A stretch of DNA of 44,883 nucleotides. Origin: an uncultured Prevotellaceae bacterium (GTDB taxonomy: Bacteria > Bacteroidota > Bacteroidia > Bacteroidales > Bacteroidaceae). The DNA is taken from contig USTH01000009.1 of assembly GCA_900557555.1 (NCBI GenBank), forward strand, positions 1 through 44,883. The letters are read 5' to 3'. A model generated the notes under the pieces. That model was given only the letters and a program-made list of their open reading frames with translations, was not told the origin of the DNA and made no database searches. Positions 17,111 through 26,114 of this stretch are shown piece by piece. Every line of letters starts with the position of its first letter. Within the stretch, counting starts at the first letter, position 1. The position numbers were made by a program, and so were the translations under genes.

Positions 17111-17143
17111 TTTAATCCGATTCGGTCGTCAGGACTTATTGGG
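17111..17143 (-). repeat. Right-end fragment of dispersed repeat
   Basis: The minus strand reads CAATAAGTCCTGACGACCGA, nearly identical to the right end of the full copies. The rest of the element is not recognisable on the inner side. Confidence 0.65.
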
Positions 17144-17260
17144 GTGAACCGCACGGCAATTTGAGGCTGCCACACACCATGCTAACAGAAGCGAAGAAAC
17201 AGACATACAAAAACGACAGAATAAGATATAAGGTGGCTCACAGCGCGAGATTTCCTGTTT

Positions 17261-17344
17261 CCGCTAACTAGCGGACTCGTGTCCACTAAGTTAGCTGACA
17301 AATGTCTACTAAGTTAGTGGACACTGGTACGTTAGTTAGTAGAA
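17261..17344. repeat. 23-bp palindromic tandem repeat, array 1
   Basis: Cores CTAACTAG (17263), CTAAGTTAG (17286) and CTAAGTTAG (17309) are spaced exactly 23 bases, with a degenerate fourth copy near 17332. Units are palindromic around the core, e.g. GTCTACTAAGTTAGTGGAC. They share the unit of the array at 33213-33303. Confidence 0.85.
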
Positions 17345-17584
17345 TGATGTTTGTTACGGCCACGACATTTCAGAACCGTTACTCTGCTTTGCCGTGTGTG
17401 CCCGCTGTAAGATAGACAAACTGTAAGGCCGAGTCAGATAAATCTACGCTTATTTTGACACAGCCTCGCATACTGAACAAATAGGCAGAAAAAAACAGAC
17501 TCAAATTATTAAGATGCAAAAAAATACCGTAAACTTGAAAATAAATACATATCTTTGTAAATGAAATAGAAATAACGCAACAAA
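17345..17584. other. Leader region before the GH127 gene
   Basis: No gene is seen. TATCTTTG at 17550-17557 is a good -7 promoter element for the gene at 17585, with a leader of about 22 bases; no clear -33 TTTG at 19 bases. Confidence 0.4.
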
Positions 17585-19456
17585 ATGAAAAGATATTCCG
17601 CAATTATTGCGTTTTGCATTATTGGGGTTGGAATACTATCCCCTTGTTTTACATACGCTCAAACAGGAAACATCAAGCCTATAGAACACGTGGGCTTCTC
17701 CAACATCAGAATAACCGACTCTTTTTGGAGACCCAGAATTGAACGCCACGTCACACATACATTGCCCTCTTGCATCAACCAGATCGAAAACGTCACTGGA
17801 AGAATACGCAATTTTGAGAACGCTGCCAAGCACACTGGCAAACACTCAGGCATCTTCTATGACGACTCGGATGTCTACAAAGCAATGGAGGGAATGGCAT
17901 ACAGCCTCAGTTACAAACAGAACCCCGAACTTGAGGCTAAGTTTGACGAGTGGACAGACAAGATCGCCTCTGCCCAACAGCCAGACGGATACCTAAATAC
18001 TTACTACACGCTCAACGCCCCTAACGAGCGATGGAAAGACATGCATATGCACGAAATGTATTGTGCAGGACACCTCATGGAAGCTGCAACGGCATATTAT
18101 CAGATTACTGGAAAACGCAAACTGCTTGACGTGGCATCAAAGATGGCAGACCACATGACAGACATCTTCGGTCCAGGAAAACGTCATTGGGTAACCGGAC
18201 ACGAAGAGGTAGAACTTGGTCTTGTGAAACTGTATGAAGCAACAAAAAACAAGAAATACCTTGATTTCGCCCAATGGCTTCTTGATGAGAGAGGACACGG
18301 ATATGGGGCAACAACACCGAGAAGTGGGTGGAACAAATGGCATCCCGACTATGCGCAAGACGACGTGCCCGTCAGAGCCATTACAGACATCAAAGGACAC
18401 GCCGTAAGAGCAATGTACCTGTACTGTGGCATAGCAGACGTAGCGGCCACCAAGGACGACACAAGTTATCTGCCTGCGCTCAAGAGAGTTTGGGAAGATG
18501 TCGTTGAGCGCAACATGTATATAACAGGCGGTATCGGCCAGTCTGCCTCCAATGAAGGTTTCACAACAGACTACTCCTTGCCTAACCTTACCGCTTATTG
18601 CGAGACCTGTGCTTCTGTAGGAATGTGCTTCTGGAACATGAGAATGCATGAGTTTACAGGCGAATCAAAATATATTGATATCGTAGAGAAGGCTTTATAT
18701 AACGGAGCCCTTGCGGGTGTATCGCTTCAGGGCGACAAGTTCTTTTATGTAAACCCATTGGAGTCAGAGGGAAACCATCATCGACAAGCATGGTATGGCA
18801 CTGCTTGCTGCCCCTCACAGATTGCCCGCATGCTGCCGTCTGTCGGCAACTATATCTACAGTCTGTCGAAAGATGCCATCCGTGTCAACATGTTCATTGG
18901 CAACAGTGCTGACATCAGCATTGCCAACCACAAGGTCTCTTTGGAGATGCAGACACAATACCCATGGAATGGAGTCGTCACACTCCGCATTAACGCAGAT
19001 GGGAAAGTCAATCAAGCCCTGAAGATAAGAATGCCGTCTTGGTGCAAAGGATTCTCTATTATGCGCAATGGCAAGAAGCAGCCCTACCAGACAGACCGAG
19101 GATATGCCGTTGTAAAAAATTGGAAAGACGGTAATGTTTTTACTATAAACATGGATATGCCAGTAGAAATAATGGCTGCCGACGAAAGGGTTAAAGAAGA
19201 CGAAGGCATGAGGGCCATTCAACGTGGTCCACTTGTCTATTGCATGGAAGAAGTTGATAATCCCTTATGCTACGACAGTTTCGTTCTCAGCGACAAGACA
19301 CTTTTTGAAGTTACAGACGACAGCATCTGTCAGAACCCGATAAAAAGCATTGTCGCAGAATCGGCAGACGGAACAAAGGTGAAATTCGTTCCGTATTACA
19401 GCTGGGACAATCGCAAGGCTGGCAAGATGAAGGTTTGGGTAACTTTCAATGAATAG
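17585..19456 (+). CDS. Secreted beta-L-arabinofuranosidase (GH127)
   Basis: 623 residues with signal peptide (about 1-25, cleaved near TYA-QTG). This is the DUF1680/GH127 family, whose type member HypBA1 removes beta-L-arabinofuranose with a cysteine nucleophile and a zinc site. Matching residues: Glu324 (SNEGF), Glu340 and Cys342 (CETCASVG), and Cys408-Cys409 (GTACCPSQIARML). The (alpha/alpha)6 barrel comes first and beta-sandwich domains follow. It acts outside the cytosol on plant or glycoprotein arabinans; some relatives have other specificities. The next gene starts 60 bases downstream, likely co-transcribed. No SusC/SusD pair is in the window, so this is not a typical polysaccharide utilisation locus. 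Confidence 0.9.
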   Translation: MKRYSAIIAFCIIGVGILSPCFTYAQTGNIKPIEHVGFSNIRITDSFWRPRIERHVTHTLPSCINQIENVTGRIRNFENAAKHTGKHSGIFYDDSDVYKAMEGMAYSLSYKQNPELEAKFDEWTDKIASAQQPDGYLNTYYTLNAPNERWKDMHMHEMYCAGHLMEAATAYYQITGKRKLLDVASKMADHMTDIFGPGKRHWVTGHEEVELGLVKLYEATKNKKYLDFAQWLLDERGHGYGATTPRSGWNKWHPDYAQDDVPVRAITDIKGHAVRAMYLYCGIADVAATKDDTSYLPALKRVWEDVVERNMYITGGIGQSASNEGFTTDYSLPNLTAYCETCASVGMCFWNMRMHEFTGESKYIDIVEKALYNGALAGVSLQGDKFFYVNPLESEGNHHRQAWYGTACCPSQIARMLPSVGNYIYSLSKDAIRVNMFIGNSADISIANHKVSLEMQTQYPWNGVVTLRINADGKVNQALKIRMPSWCKGFSIMRNGKKQPYQTDRGYAVVKNWKDGNVFTINMDMPVEIMAADERVKEDEGMRAIQRGPLVYCMEEVDNPLCYDSFVLSDKTLFEVTDDSICQNPIKSIVAESADGTKVKFVPYYSWDNRKAGKMKVWVTFNE

Positions 19457-19516
19457 TTTTCCGTTAAGGCGGCAATCAGACACGACACCTAAAAAATAAC
19501 CAAACACTATAACAAG

Positions 19517-22500
19517 ATGAAACCACTTACAAAAAAAATCGCCTTATTCCTAATTCTGACGACAGGATTGATGTGGGCAACTGTTTCGCAGGCACAAAGC
19601 TATCAGGCCAAGGTAGATACGGCATGGGGCAACTGGTGCTACAAGTTTCAAAACGGACAATTCCACTCCAGACAAGAAAGTAAGAGAGTGCTGACCTCAT
19701 TGTCCACGCCATCTTCAGGGCTTAGTCTTGTATACTATCTGCGCATTCCCGAAACGGGAGCACGAGCCGACCTCGTATACACACCGAAGTATGCCCGCAT
19801 GCCAAAGATTTCACTTACAGTCACACGTGTCTCAACAGGCGACACTCTCTGTGTCAGTGAAACGCAAAACACCAATCTTGCGCTTACAGGCAAGGAGATA
19901 ACGACAGAGATACTGCCTCATACAACATTTCCCGCCGACGAATATTACCGCTTCGAGCTCAACTGTGACAATTGGTCTTACATCAACAATGTGAAGTACT
20001 TTCTGTTCCAGCGTACAGCAACGCTTCCTATTCTTCAGCATCCACAAGGCGGTTATGGCCAGCACCTCTTCACATGGGCATCAACCATTCCCGATGCACC
20101 CACAGGACAAGCCTACGATTGGGCCTATCTGGAAGTGCTTGTTCCACGCGAATACCAACACCCCGCCGACTACTACTGCACCATTGCAACCCTTCAGTGC
20201 TATATGGGTATTCAAAGTGTAGGACGCGTTGGCAATGACTTCAACCGCACCGTGCTATTCTCATGCTGGGACTCAGGCAATACAGACGAAAACCCAAATT
20301 TGCCACATTATCTTCGTGCGAAAGTATATGATTACAATCACCTTGGAGTAAGCGGGCATGGCGGAGGAGAAGGTTCATCAGGAACCATTCAGCTTAACAG
20401 CGAAACCACATGGTGGCGGTCAGACGAATGGGTACAGTTTCTCGTCAATGCCCGTCCTGAAAGCGCTACCGAGTATGAAAGAAACTACAGCTCGGGAGAC
20501 CGTGAAGTTGTCAACGTGGAGAACACTCTTCTGACTGTTTGGTATAAAATGGCTTCTGACTCCGCATGGACTTATCTTGCCACAATACGTGAGGCCTGCA
20601 AGAACGAGATGATGGAGTCTTGGTACTCGTTTATCGAGAACTTTGGCGGTGCAGAGGGGCATCATCCCCATAAAGTCTATTTCAGACACGGCTACATGCG
20701 CTCTGCCGCTTCTGGCAAATGGTATAACCGAAACAAAGTCGGTTTCACGCATTATGATGACCGCACCACACGCACTGACCGCTATAGCGGCACCACCAGT
20801 CTCTATGAGAACGCATTTCAGATGACCTACGGCGGCTGGGGGCTTCCTACCGACAGCGGCAATGTGGCCGGCCTGCCGAAAACAGATACCGCCGTTGACA
20901 CTATAGACCTTAACCCGCTCAACAAACGCATTGACCAAGCAGCACAACTATGGCGTCACTTCTCGCTTAATGATGAGTTTAACAGAAACAGCGAAGAATA
21001 TCCCCATAGCAATTGGACTGTTGTAAGCGCCACCGGCTCCAACGGGGCGGGCCTGCTCAACGATGAAAAATACAGCTTTTGGGAATCAGCCGAAAAGGCT
21101 GGCCACACCATCGTATTCAAGTCAAAGACAGGCGAAGTACCTGTAAGTTCTTTCCGTCTACACTTCACAGATGGCTACAACTCACGTGTACGTTATGTTG
21201 ACGCATACACTTCTGCCGATGGCGAAAACTGGACACTCGGTGCCAAGGATGTGTTTATCAACAACGAGGACGAAAACGAAGTGACATTACCCGTAACCAT
21301 TCGTGGCGAATATGTCAAACTCTTCTTCCACGAGCAAATAAACTCTCACACCTCCGCAAGACTCAAGATATCGACTCTCGTATTTCGTGGGGCTTACGAC
21401 CTTGAGAAGACCAAGGCTGTCGCCAAGGAAATCATCGACAATGAGAATGGACTCCAGTACTACAAGACCGAAGACATCGCACGTCTCAAGTATATATATG
21501 CCAACGGAACATGCTCTGACGCAGACTTGCTGTCTGCCGAAATACGACGCATTTACCGTGACTGTTTCCCGCTCATGTATGGCAGGGCATCATCTGCACT
21601 CTACATCACAGGCACAAAAGCCTACCTGATGCAGAACATTGACAATCAGGGCTTCCTTTGTGCAGACACTCAAAAGGGGCTTGTAGCAAAAGGGGCGACA
21701 GCAGCTACGTCAATGGATTATGCCAAGATACCCGCTTCCGCAACAGAACCGCTAAACGCTTGGCAGATTATCAGGAGCGACAAGTTTGAAAACGTATACG
21801 TCTATAACATCGGTTTGAAGAAATACTTGAACCCTGCTGGCCAGAATTGGTTTAGCGATGAGCCATATCCGTTCAGCATAGGCATCTCGAACAAAGGCTG
21901 CACTCTGCGTTCGATAAAGAATGGCGCCGCCGAGTACAACAAATATCTCAATCTTAACACCTCGTTATCCGAACCACTGTCATGGGGCAGTCTGAGCAAC
22001 AACTCACGCTTCTTCCTGCTTGAAGACTACTTCCTGCGCCCCGACAACGCCGAAGCTACCGCAATAATTGAGGCCAGCTTTACTAACGAGCGTCTTGAAG
22101 CAGCTAAACAACGCTTCCAGTCACTGATTGCTGTACCAGCAGGTCGCATAGGCGGTATAAAGTCACCAGAAACCAAAGCTGAACTTGAAGCGATATACAA
22201 CGGAGGGGATATCAAGACCGACAACATCTTGAAATTCATTGAAGGCGTTGAGAACATCAAACTTCTGGAACTTGACACCGAACATGTGTACAAGATAACC
22301 TCTGCGTCAGGCACATCTACTTCAAGCCTTGGCATGTCTGGCACGGGGCTTTCACTCATAGCATCTGCGACCACCAAGCCTGGCGCCTTTTGGAAAGTGT
22401 CCTCGCTTGGCGAGGGGGCTGCCATTTCATCACAAGGAAAAAGTCTGGGCATGCTTCCCACAGACACAAAAGGCAACCCCAAAGGTGGTACTATACCAAC

Positions 22501-23236
22501 CACCTCAGTCAAGACAGCCGCAAAATATTACCTTACAGAGAAAGCTGCCGGAGTGTTTAACATGTCTGACCACTCCTACCCCTCTTATGCCCTTGGCATC
22601 AAAAACAATGCCGTTGCATCTATTGATGCCAACGATGCCAACACATTGTGGAACATCGACATTGCCGACGAATACACCATACGCACTAACAATGCTGGTG
22701 TCGCTTCGCTGTTTGTTGATTTCGACCTCATCATTCCAGAGGGGCAGGAAGTTTATGCAGCCAACATGGTTACAGAAGACGGAGTCATTAAACTAACACC
22801 AATAAAAGGAGTCATTCCTGCCCGCACTCCAGTACTGCTTAGGAATGCACCATCAACCAACATTACATTCGGAGTTGCCGTCAATAGCACACAACCTTAT
22901 GAAAATACGAACGTGTTTAGTGGCTCGCTATTCAAAAACACCAGCCTCAAGAAAAACGAATACTACGTCATGACATCTGTCAAGGGTGTCCCCAAAATGA
23001 AACGTGCAATGCTTAGCAATCTTGGCGCCGACAACGAAATATACATGGTCAAAACTGCCAATCTGCCCAACCTCCAGTATTATACATTTGATTTTGATGA
23101 CCTCATTGACGGAATAAACGACGTCGGTTCAATCTCAAGCACCGACACTAAACAACTCTTTGACCTGCAAGGACGTCCTACAGAAGCTACACAACACGGT
23201 CTGTATATCATTAATAACAAAGTAGTTAAGAAATAA
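19517..23236 (+). CDS. Large secreted DUF3472-type protein
   Basis: 1239 residues with signal peptide (to about SQA-QSY, residue 26). Residues ~27-440 match DUF5077/DUF3472-type proteins (AWGNWCYKFQNGQFHSRQES..., GHGGGEGSSGTIQL, RHGYMRSAASGKWYNRNKVG); biochemical function unknown, but these often accompany glycan enzymes. Residues ~480-625 look like an F5/8-type carbohydrate-binding sandwich (DEFNRNSEEYPHSNW...SSFRLHFTDGYNSRVR). Residues ~690-840 and 930-1050 have lectin-like beta-trefoil texture. The end DLQGRPTEATQHGLYIINNK resembles the short C-terminal motif common in secreted Prevotella proteins. Probably co-transcribed with GH127 and acts on the same substrate; that is inference. Confidence 0.75.
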   Translation: MKPLTKKIALFLILTTGLMWATVSQAQSYQAKVDTAWGNWCYKFQNGQFHSRQESKRVLTSLSTPSSGLSLVYYLRIPETGARADLVYTPKYARMPKISLTVTRVSTGDTLCVSETQNTNLALTGKEITTEILPHTTFPADEYYRFELNCDNWSYINNVKYFLFQRTATLPILQHPQGGYGQHLFTWASTIPDAPTGQAYDWAYLEVLVPREYQHPADYYCTIATLQCYMGIQSVGRVGNDFNRTVLFSCWDSGNTDENPNLPHYLRAKVYDYNHLGVSGHGGGEGSSGTIQLNSETTWWRSDEWVQFLVNARPESATEYERNYSSGDREVVNVENTLLTVWYKMASDSAWTYLATIREACKNEMMESWYSFIENFGGAEGHHPHKVYFRHGYMRSAASGKWYNRNKVGFTHYDDRTTRTDRYSGTTSLYENAFQMTYGGWGLPTDSGNVAGLPKTDTAVDTIDLNPLNKRIDQAAQLWRHFSLNDEFNRNSEEYPHSNWTVVSATGSNGAGLLNDEKYSFWESAEKAGHTIVFKSKTGEVPVSSFRLHFTDGYNSRVRYVDAYTSADGENWTLGAKDVFINNEDENEVTLPVTIRGEYVKLFFHEQINSHTSARLKISTLVFRGAYDLEKTKAVAKEIIDNENGLQYYKTEDIARLKYIYANGTCSDADLLSAEIRRIYRDCFPLMYGRASSALYITGTKAYLMQNIDNQGFLCADTQKGLVAKGATAATSMDYAKIPASATEPLNAWQIIRSDKFENVYVYNIGLKKYLNPAGQNWFSDEPYPFSIGISNKGCTLRSIKNGAAEYNKYLNLNTSLSEPLSWGSLSNNSRFFLLEDYFLRPDNAEATAIIEASFTNERLEAAKQRFQSLIAVPAGRIGGIKSPETKAELEAIYNGGDIKTDNILKFIEGVENIKLLELDTEHVYKITSASGTSTSSLGMSGTGLSLIASATTKPGAFWKVSSLGEGAAISSQGKSLGMLPTDTKGNPKGGTIPTTSVKTAAKYYLTEKAAGVFNMSDHSYPSYALGIKNNAVASIDANDANTLWNIDIADEYTIRTNNAGVASLFVDFDLIIPEGQEVYAANMVTEDGVIKLTPIKGVIPARTPVLLRNAPSTNITFGVAVNSTQPYENTNVFSGSLFKNTSLKKNEYYVMTSVKGVPKMKRAMLSNLGADNEIYMVKTANLPNLQYYTFDFDDLIDGINDVGSISSTDTKQLFDLQGRPTEATQHGLYIINNKVVKK

Positions 23237-23250
23237 TGTTCTGTATACAG

Positions 23251-23444
23251 ATAAACCCAAAATCGGTCATTAGGTAGTATTTGATATGTTTTCAGAACTT
23301 CTTGTTGTCTTTTGTTTTTTACAAGGCATCTGACACCTGCTTTTTGCTCGAAATAGCCCGCTATTACTCACAAAAACAGCAAGCGACGTCTACTCTCCTA
23401 AAAATCAAAATACAATAAGTCCTAACGACCGAATTGGGATAAAG
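23251..23444 (+). repeat. Dispersed repeat, full copy 1
   Basis: 194 bases bounded by imperfect inverted ends: AACCCAAAATCGGTCATTAGG on the left (first 20 bases informative) and CCTAACGACCGAATTGGG on the right. Interior segments such as AATAGCCCGCTATTA and TACAATAAGTCC are shared with the copy at 28764-28955. It begins 14 bases after the upstream stop codon. Confidence 0.85.
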
Positions 23445-23460
23445 CACCAATGATTACGAC

Positions 23461-23504
23461 AAAAAAGCCCGAAGCCCGACAAAAAATCGGACTTCGGTTT
23501 TTTT
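23461..23504. terminator. Bidirectional terminator
   Basis: Stem CCGAAG-C-CCGA with TCGG-A-CTTCGG, loop CAAAAAA, flanked by A6 on the left and T7 on the right, so it works for both the plus-strand DUF3472 gene and the converging minus-strand phosphatase gene. Confidence 0.9.
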
Positions 23505-23548
23505 GCAGACCTCACGACATCGTTGTAAACAAAACCACCCCATTGCCA

Positions 23549-24016
23549 TCACTGACTCTCAAGCCAGTCAAGCAAAGAAGCGCAAGCGTCCTCCAACAAA
23601 TCTATCACATATTCAAAACCTGAATCACCACCATAGTATGGATCAGGAATGGAGTCAGATTTGTGGCGAGTGAGAAAGGAAGCCATGTCGAGCACCTTGC
23701 CATGTCCCGAATACCTGCGTGCCATTGCGCATAACGACTTTTGGTTTTGAACATCCATGCCTATGATATAGTCAAAACGAGCAAAATCATCCATTTCTAT
23801 AGGACGTGAGCGGTGTGTCAGGTAATAGCCTCTCATTGACGCGTGCTGACGCATACGCATATCGGGCAATTCTCCCTCGTGGTAGTCAATGAGTCCTGCC
23901 GAATCAATTACATAATCTGCGGTAAGTTCTCTCTCATCAACGCACTTGTTCATAACAGCCTCTGCCATGGGGGAGCGGCAAATATTGCCCAGACAAACAA
24001 AAAGTATTTTCTTCAT
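23549..24016 (-). CDS. Low-molecular-weight protein tyrosine phosphatase
   Basis: 155 residues. The phosphatase loop CLGNICRS gives nucleophile Cys8 and Arg14 (CX5R) at the extreme N terminus, and DPYYGG gives the general acid Asp125, both as expected for the LMW-PTP family. Cytosolic; it removes phosphate from tyrosine (or possibly arginine) residues. In Gram-negatives such enzymes often pair with capsule tyrosine kinases, but no kinase is nearby, so the target is open. Start ATG 24016 gives the canonical KKILFVCLGN start. Confidence 0.93.
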   Translation of the reverse strand: MKKILFVCLGNICRSPMAEAVMNKCVDERELTADYVIDSAGLIDYHEGELPDMRMRQHASMRGYYLTHRSRPIEMDDFARFDYIIGMDVQNQKSLCAMARRYSGHGKVLDMASFLTRHKSDSIPDPYYGGDSGFEYVIDLLEDACASLLDWLESQ

Positions 24017-24079
24017 TATATATCAATGTTATTTCGGGGTGTACAAAGCATTCCACCAGTAAGTATTGCCCTTGAAATA

Positions 24080-24187
24080 TTAGTTGAGCCACGCTGGCAT
24101 TGTATCTTTCCACTTCAGGCGTTTAGCGCAATTCTTGACACCATTGTATTCGCCCTCAACCACAACTCGCATCATTTTTCTTGGCAT
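24080..24187 (-). other. Possible 35-residue ORF or gene remnant
   Basis: ATG at 24187 to TAA at 24080 reads MPRKMMRVVVEGEYNGVKNC...KWKDTMPAWLN. Composition is protein-like, but no family is recognised. An inverted repeat (TTTTTCTTG, 6-base loop, its complement) overlaps the start. It may be the tail of a decayed gene. The remaining gap to mscL (24188-24402) shows no feature. Confidence 0.25.
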
Positions 24188-24402
24188 GTCAAGAAAAAAT
24201 ATAAGACATATGCTACTTATGCTTTATTTCACAAACGTAGATTGCTCAACAACACTGACTCATACCTCTTCTTGGTACAAGTCAATATCACCTCTTACCA
24301 CATTATGTAACTCCCTACCGATTCATCAGGGCCTAACGTGTTTGAGGGCAGTTGTGTGGCAGACCCTTTATTAATTAGAATTAAGAAGCTACAAAGCCGC
24401 AT

Positions 24403-24813
24403 CTATTGCTTCCCTGCGAGAATATCGCGAATTTCCGTAAGCAGTTTTTCTTCCTTTGTCGGTGCCGGTTCCGGTGCAGGAGCAGATGCCTCCTCTTTTC
24501 TTCTTGTAAGTTTCATCAAGGTTTTTACCATAACAAACACACACATTGCGATAATCAAGAAATCTACCACGTCTTGAATCAACTGACCATAGTTGAGTGT
24601 TACTGCTGCCGCTCCATCCTGTGCCTCTTTGATAGTAAGCTTCAAGTCTGTAAAATCGACTCCACCCGTAAGCACACCGATTGGTGGCATAATAACATTA
24701 TCAACAAGAGAACTGACGATTTTGCCAAATGCACCTCCAATTATCACACCAACGGCCATATCAATAGCGTTACCCTTAATGGCAAATTCTTTAAAATCCT
24801 TAATAAAACTCAT
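24403..24813 (-). CDS. mscL: Large-conductance mechanosensitive channel
   Basis: 136 residues, the usual MscL length. N-terminal amphipathic helix MSFIKDFKEFAIKGNAIDMAVGVIIGGAFGKIVSSLVDNVIMP is diagnostic (pore helix TM1 with Gly/Ala packing). TM2 is near LIQDVVDFLIIAMCVFVMVKTL, then a charged C-terminal bundle rich in Glu/Ala/Pro. It is an inner-membrane pentameric valve that opens on hypo-osmotic shock. Divergent from gapA; its TACTTTTG -7 element (24845-24852) is only 12 bases from that of gapA. Confidence 0.97.
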   Translation of the reverse strand: MSFIKDFKEFAIKGNAIDMAVGVIIGGAFGKIVSSLVDNVIMPPIGVLTGGVDFTDLKLTIKEAQDGAAAVTLNYGQLIQDVVDFLIIAMCVFVMVKTLMKLTRRKEEASAPAPEPAPTKEEKLLTEIRDILAGKQ

Positions 24814-24844
24814 AATAATTCTTTTTTAGTAGTTTGTTATTATG

Positions 24845-24872
24845 CAAAAGTAGATTTTTTTTAGTAATTTTG
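24845..24872. promoter_or_regulatory. Back-to-back mscL and gapA -7 elements
   Basis: Minus-strand TACTTTTG (24845-24852) would serve mscL and plus-strand TAATTTTG (24865-24872) gapA. They are 12 bases apart, so the two promoters overlap and cannot be occupied together. gapA would have a leader of about 100 bases. Confidence 0.45.
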
Positions 24873-24980
24873 CCCCCGAATTGTAAAAGAATATAGCGAC
24901 GAAGTTCGTGTACTTTCATAATTAATTGAAACGAGAAAGAAATATTTTCATTATAAACATTTTTAAATCACTAAAAAATT

Positions 24981-26009
24981 ATGGCAACAAAAGTAGCAAT
25001 TAATGGTTTCGGCCGTATTGGTCGCCTCGCTTTCCGTCAGATGTTTGAGGCAGAAGGCTATGAAGTAGTAGCTATCAACGACCTTACTTCTCCAAAGATG
25101 CTTGCTCATCTTCTGAAATATGACACCGCTCAGGGTGGTTTCGCTGGCAAGTATGGCGAAGGCAAGCACACCGTAGAGGCTACCGACAACTCTATCATCG
25201 TTGACGGCAAAGAAATTACTATCTACGCAAAACCAAACGCCGCAGAACTTCCTTGGGGCGAGCTTGATGTAGACGTTGTACTTGAGTGCACAGGTTTCTA
25301 CACATCTAAGGCTAAGGCTGAAGCTCACCTCCAGGCAGGTGCCAAGAAAGTCGTTATCTCTGCTCCCGCAGGCAACGACCTTCCTACTATCGTATATAAC
25401 GTAAACCACAAGAGCCTGACAGCAGACGACAAGATCATCTCTGCCGCTTCATGCACAACAAACTGCTTGGCTCCTATGGCCGCAGCCCTCAATGCATACG
25501 CTCCAATTCAGTCAGGTATCATGTCTACCATCCACGCTTACACTGGTGACCAGATGATTCTCGATGGCCCACAGCGTAAGGGTGACCTGCGTCGTTCACG
25601 TGCAGGTGCTCAGAACATCGTTCCTAACTCAACAGGTGCTGCCAAGGCTATCGGTCTTGTAATTCCTGAGCTCAACGGCAAACTCATCGGTTCTGCCCAG
25701 CGTGTACCGACTCCTACAGGTTCTACCACCATTCTCGTTGCAGTTGTTAAGGGCAAGGACGTTACCGTAGAAGGCATCAACGCTGCCATGAAGGCTGCCG
25801 CTACCGAGTCTTACGGCTACAACGAAGACCAGATCGTTTCTTCTGACATCATTGGCATGAAGTTCGGTTCACTCTTCGATGCAACCCAGACAATGGTTTC
25901 TAAGGTTGACGATGACACATATCAGGTACAGGTTGTTTCTTGGTATGACAACGAGAACTCCTATACTTCTCAGATGGTACGTACTATCAAGTACTTCTCT
26001 GAAATCTAA
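24981..26009 (+). CDS. gapA: Glyceraldehyde-3-phosphate dehydrogenase
   Basis: 342 residues. Rossmann motif INGFGRIGR at 7-15, NAD-selecting Asp34 in AINDLTS, catalytic SAASCTTNCLAP with Cys158, and His185 in STIHAYTGDQ. It is the glycolytic oxidising step from GAP to 1,3-bisphosphoglycerate, cytosolic. Codon choice is noticeably uniform (CTT, TCT, GGC, AAG), as in highly expressed genes, unlike its neighbours. Long leader and a strong downstream terminator make it a single-gene unit. Confidence 0.98.
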   Translation: MATKVAINGFGRIGRLAFRQMFEAEGYEVVAINDLTSPKMLAHLLKYDTAQGGFAGKYGEGKHTVEATDNSIIVDGKEITIYAKPNAAELPWGELDVDVVLECTGFYTSKAKAEAHLQAGAKKVVISAPAGNDLPTIVYNVNHKSLTADDKIISAASCTTNCLAPMAAALNAYAPIQSGIMSTIHAYTGDQMILDGPQRKGDLRRSRAGAQNIVPNSTGAAKAIGLVIPELNGKLIGSAQRVPTPTGSTTILVAVVKGKDVTVEGINAAMKAAATESYGYNEDQIVSSDIIGMKFGSLFDATQTMVSKVDDDTYQVQVVSWYDNENSYTSQMVRTIKYFSEI

Positions 26010-26040
26010 TTGATTTGACAGTATAGCAATCATATCACTT

Positions 26041-26088
26041 TAGGAGATAAACACCCGCCTTTGGTGTGTTTATCTCCTATCCTTTTTA
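26041..26088 (+). terminator. gapA terminator
   Basis: Perfect 14-bp stem, TAGGAGATAAACAC (26041-26054) with GTGTTTATCTCCTA (26066-26079), 11-base loop, then CCTTTTTATT. Confidence 0.92.
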
Positions 26089-26114
26089 TTATCCCAACAC
26101 AAACTATTATTCGC

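Noticed and set aside
26061..26114. Earlier start for miaA
   Set aside because: The 18 extra codons lie in the gapA terminator and begin with TTG; GPTACGKT should be near the N terminus.
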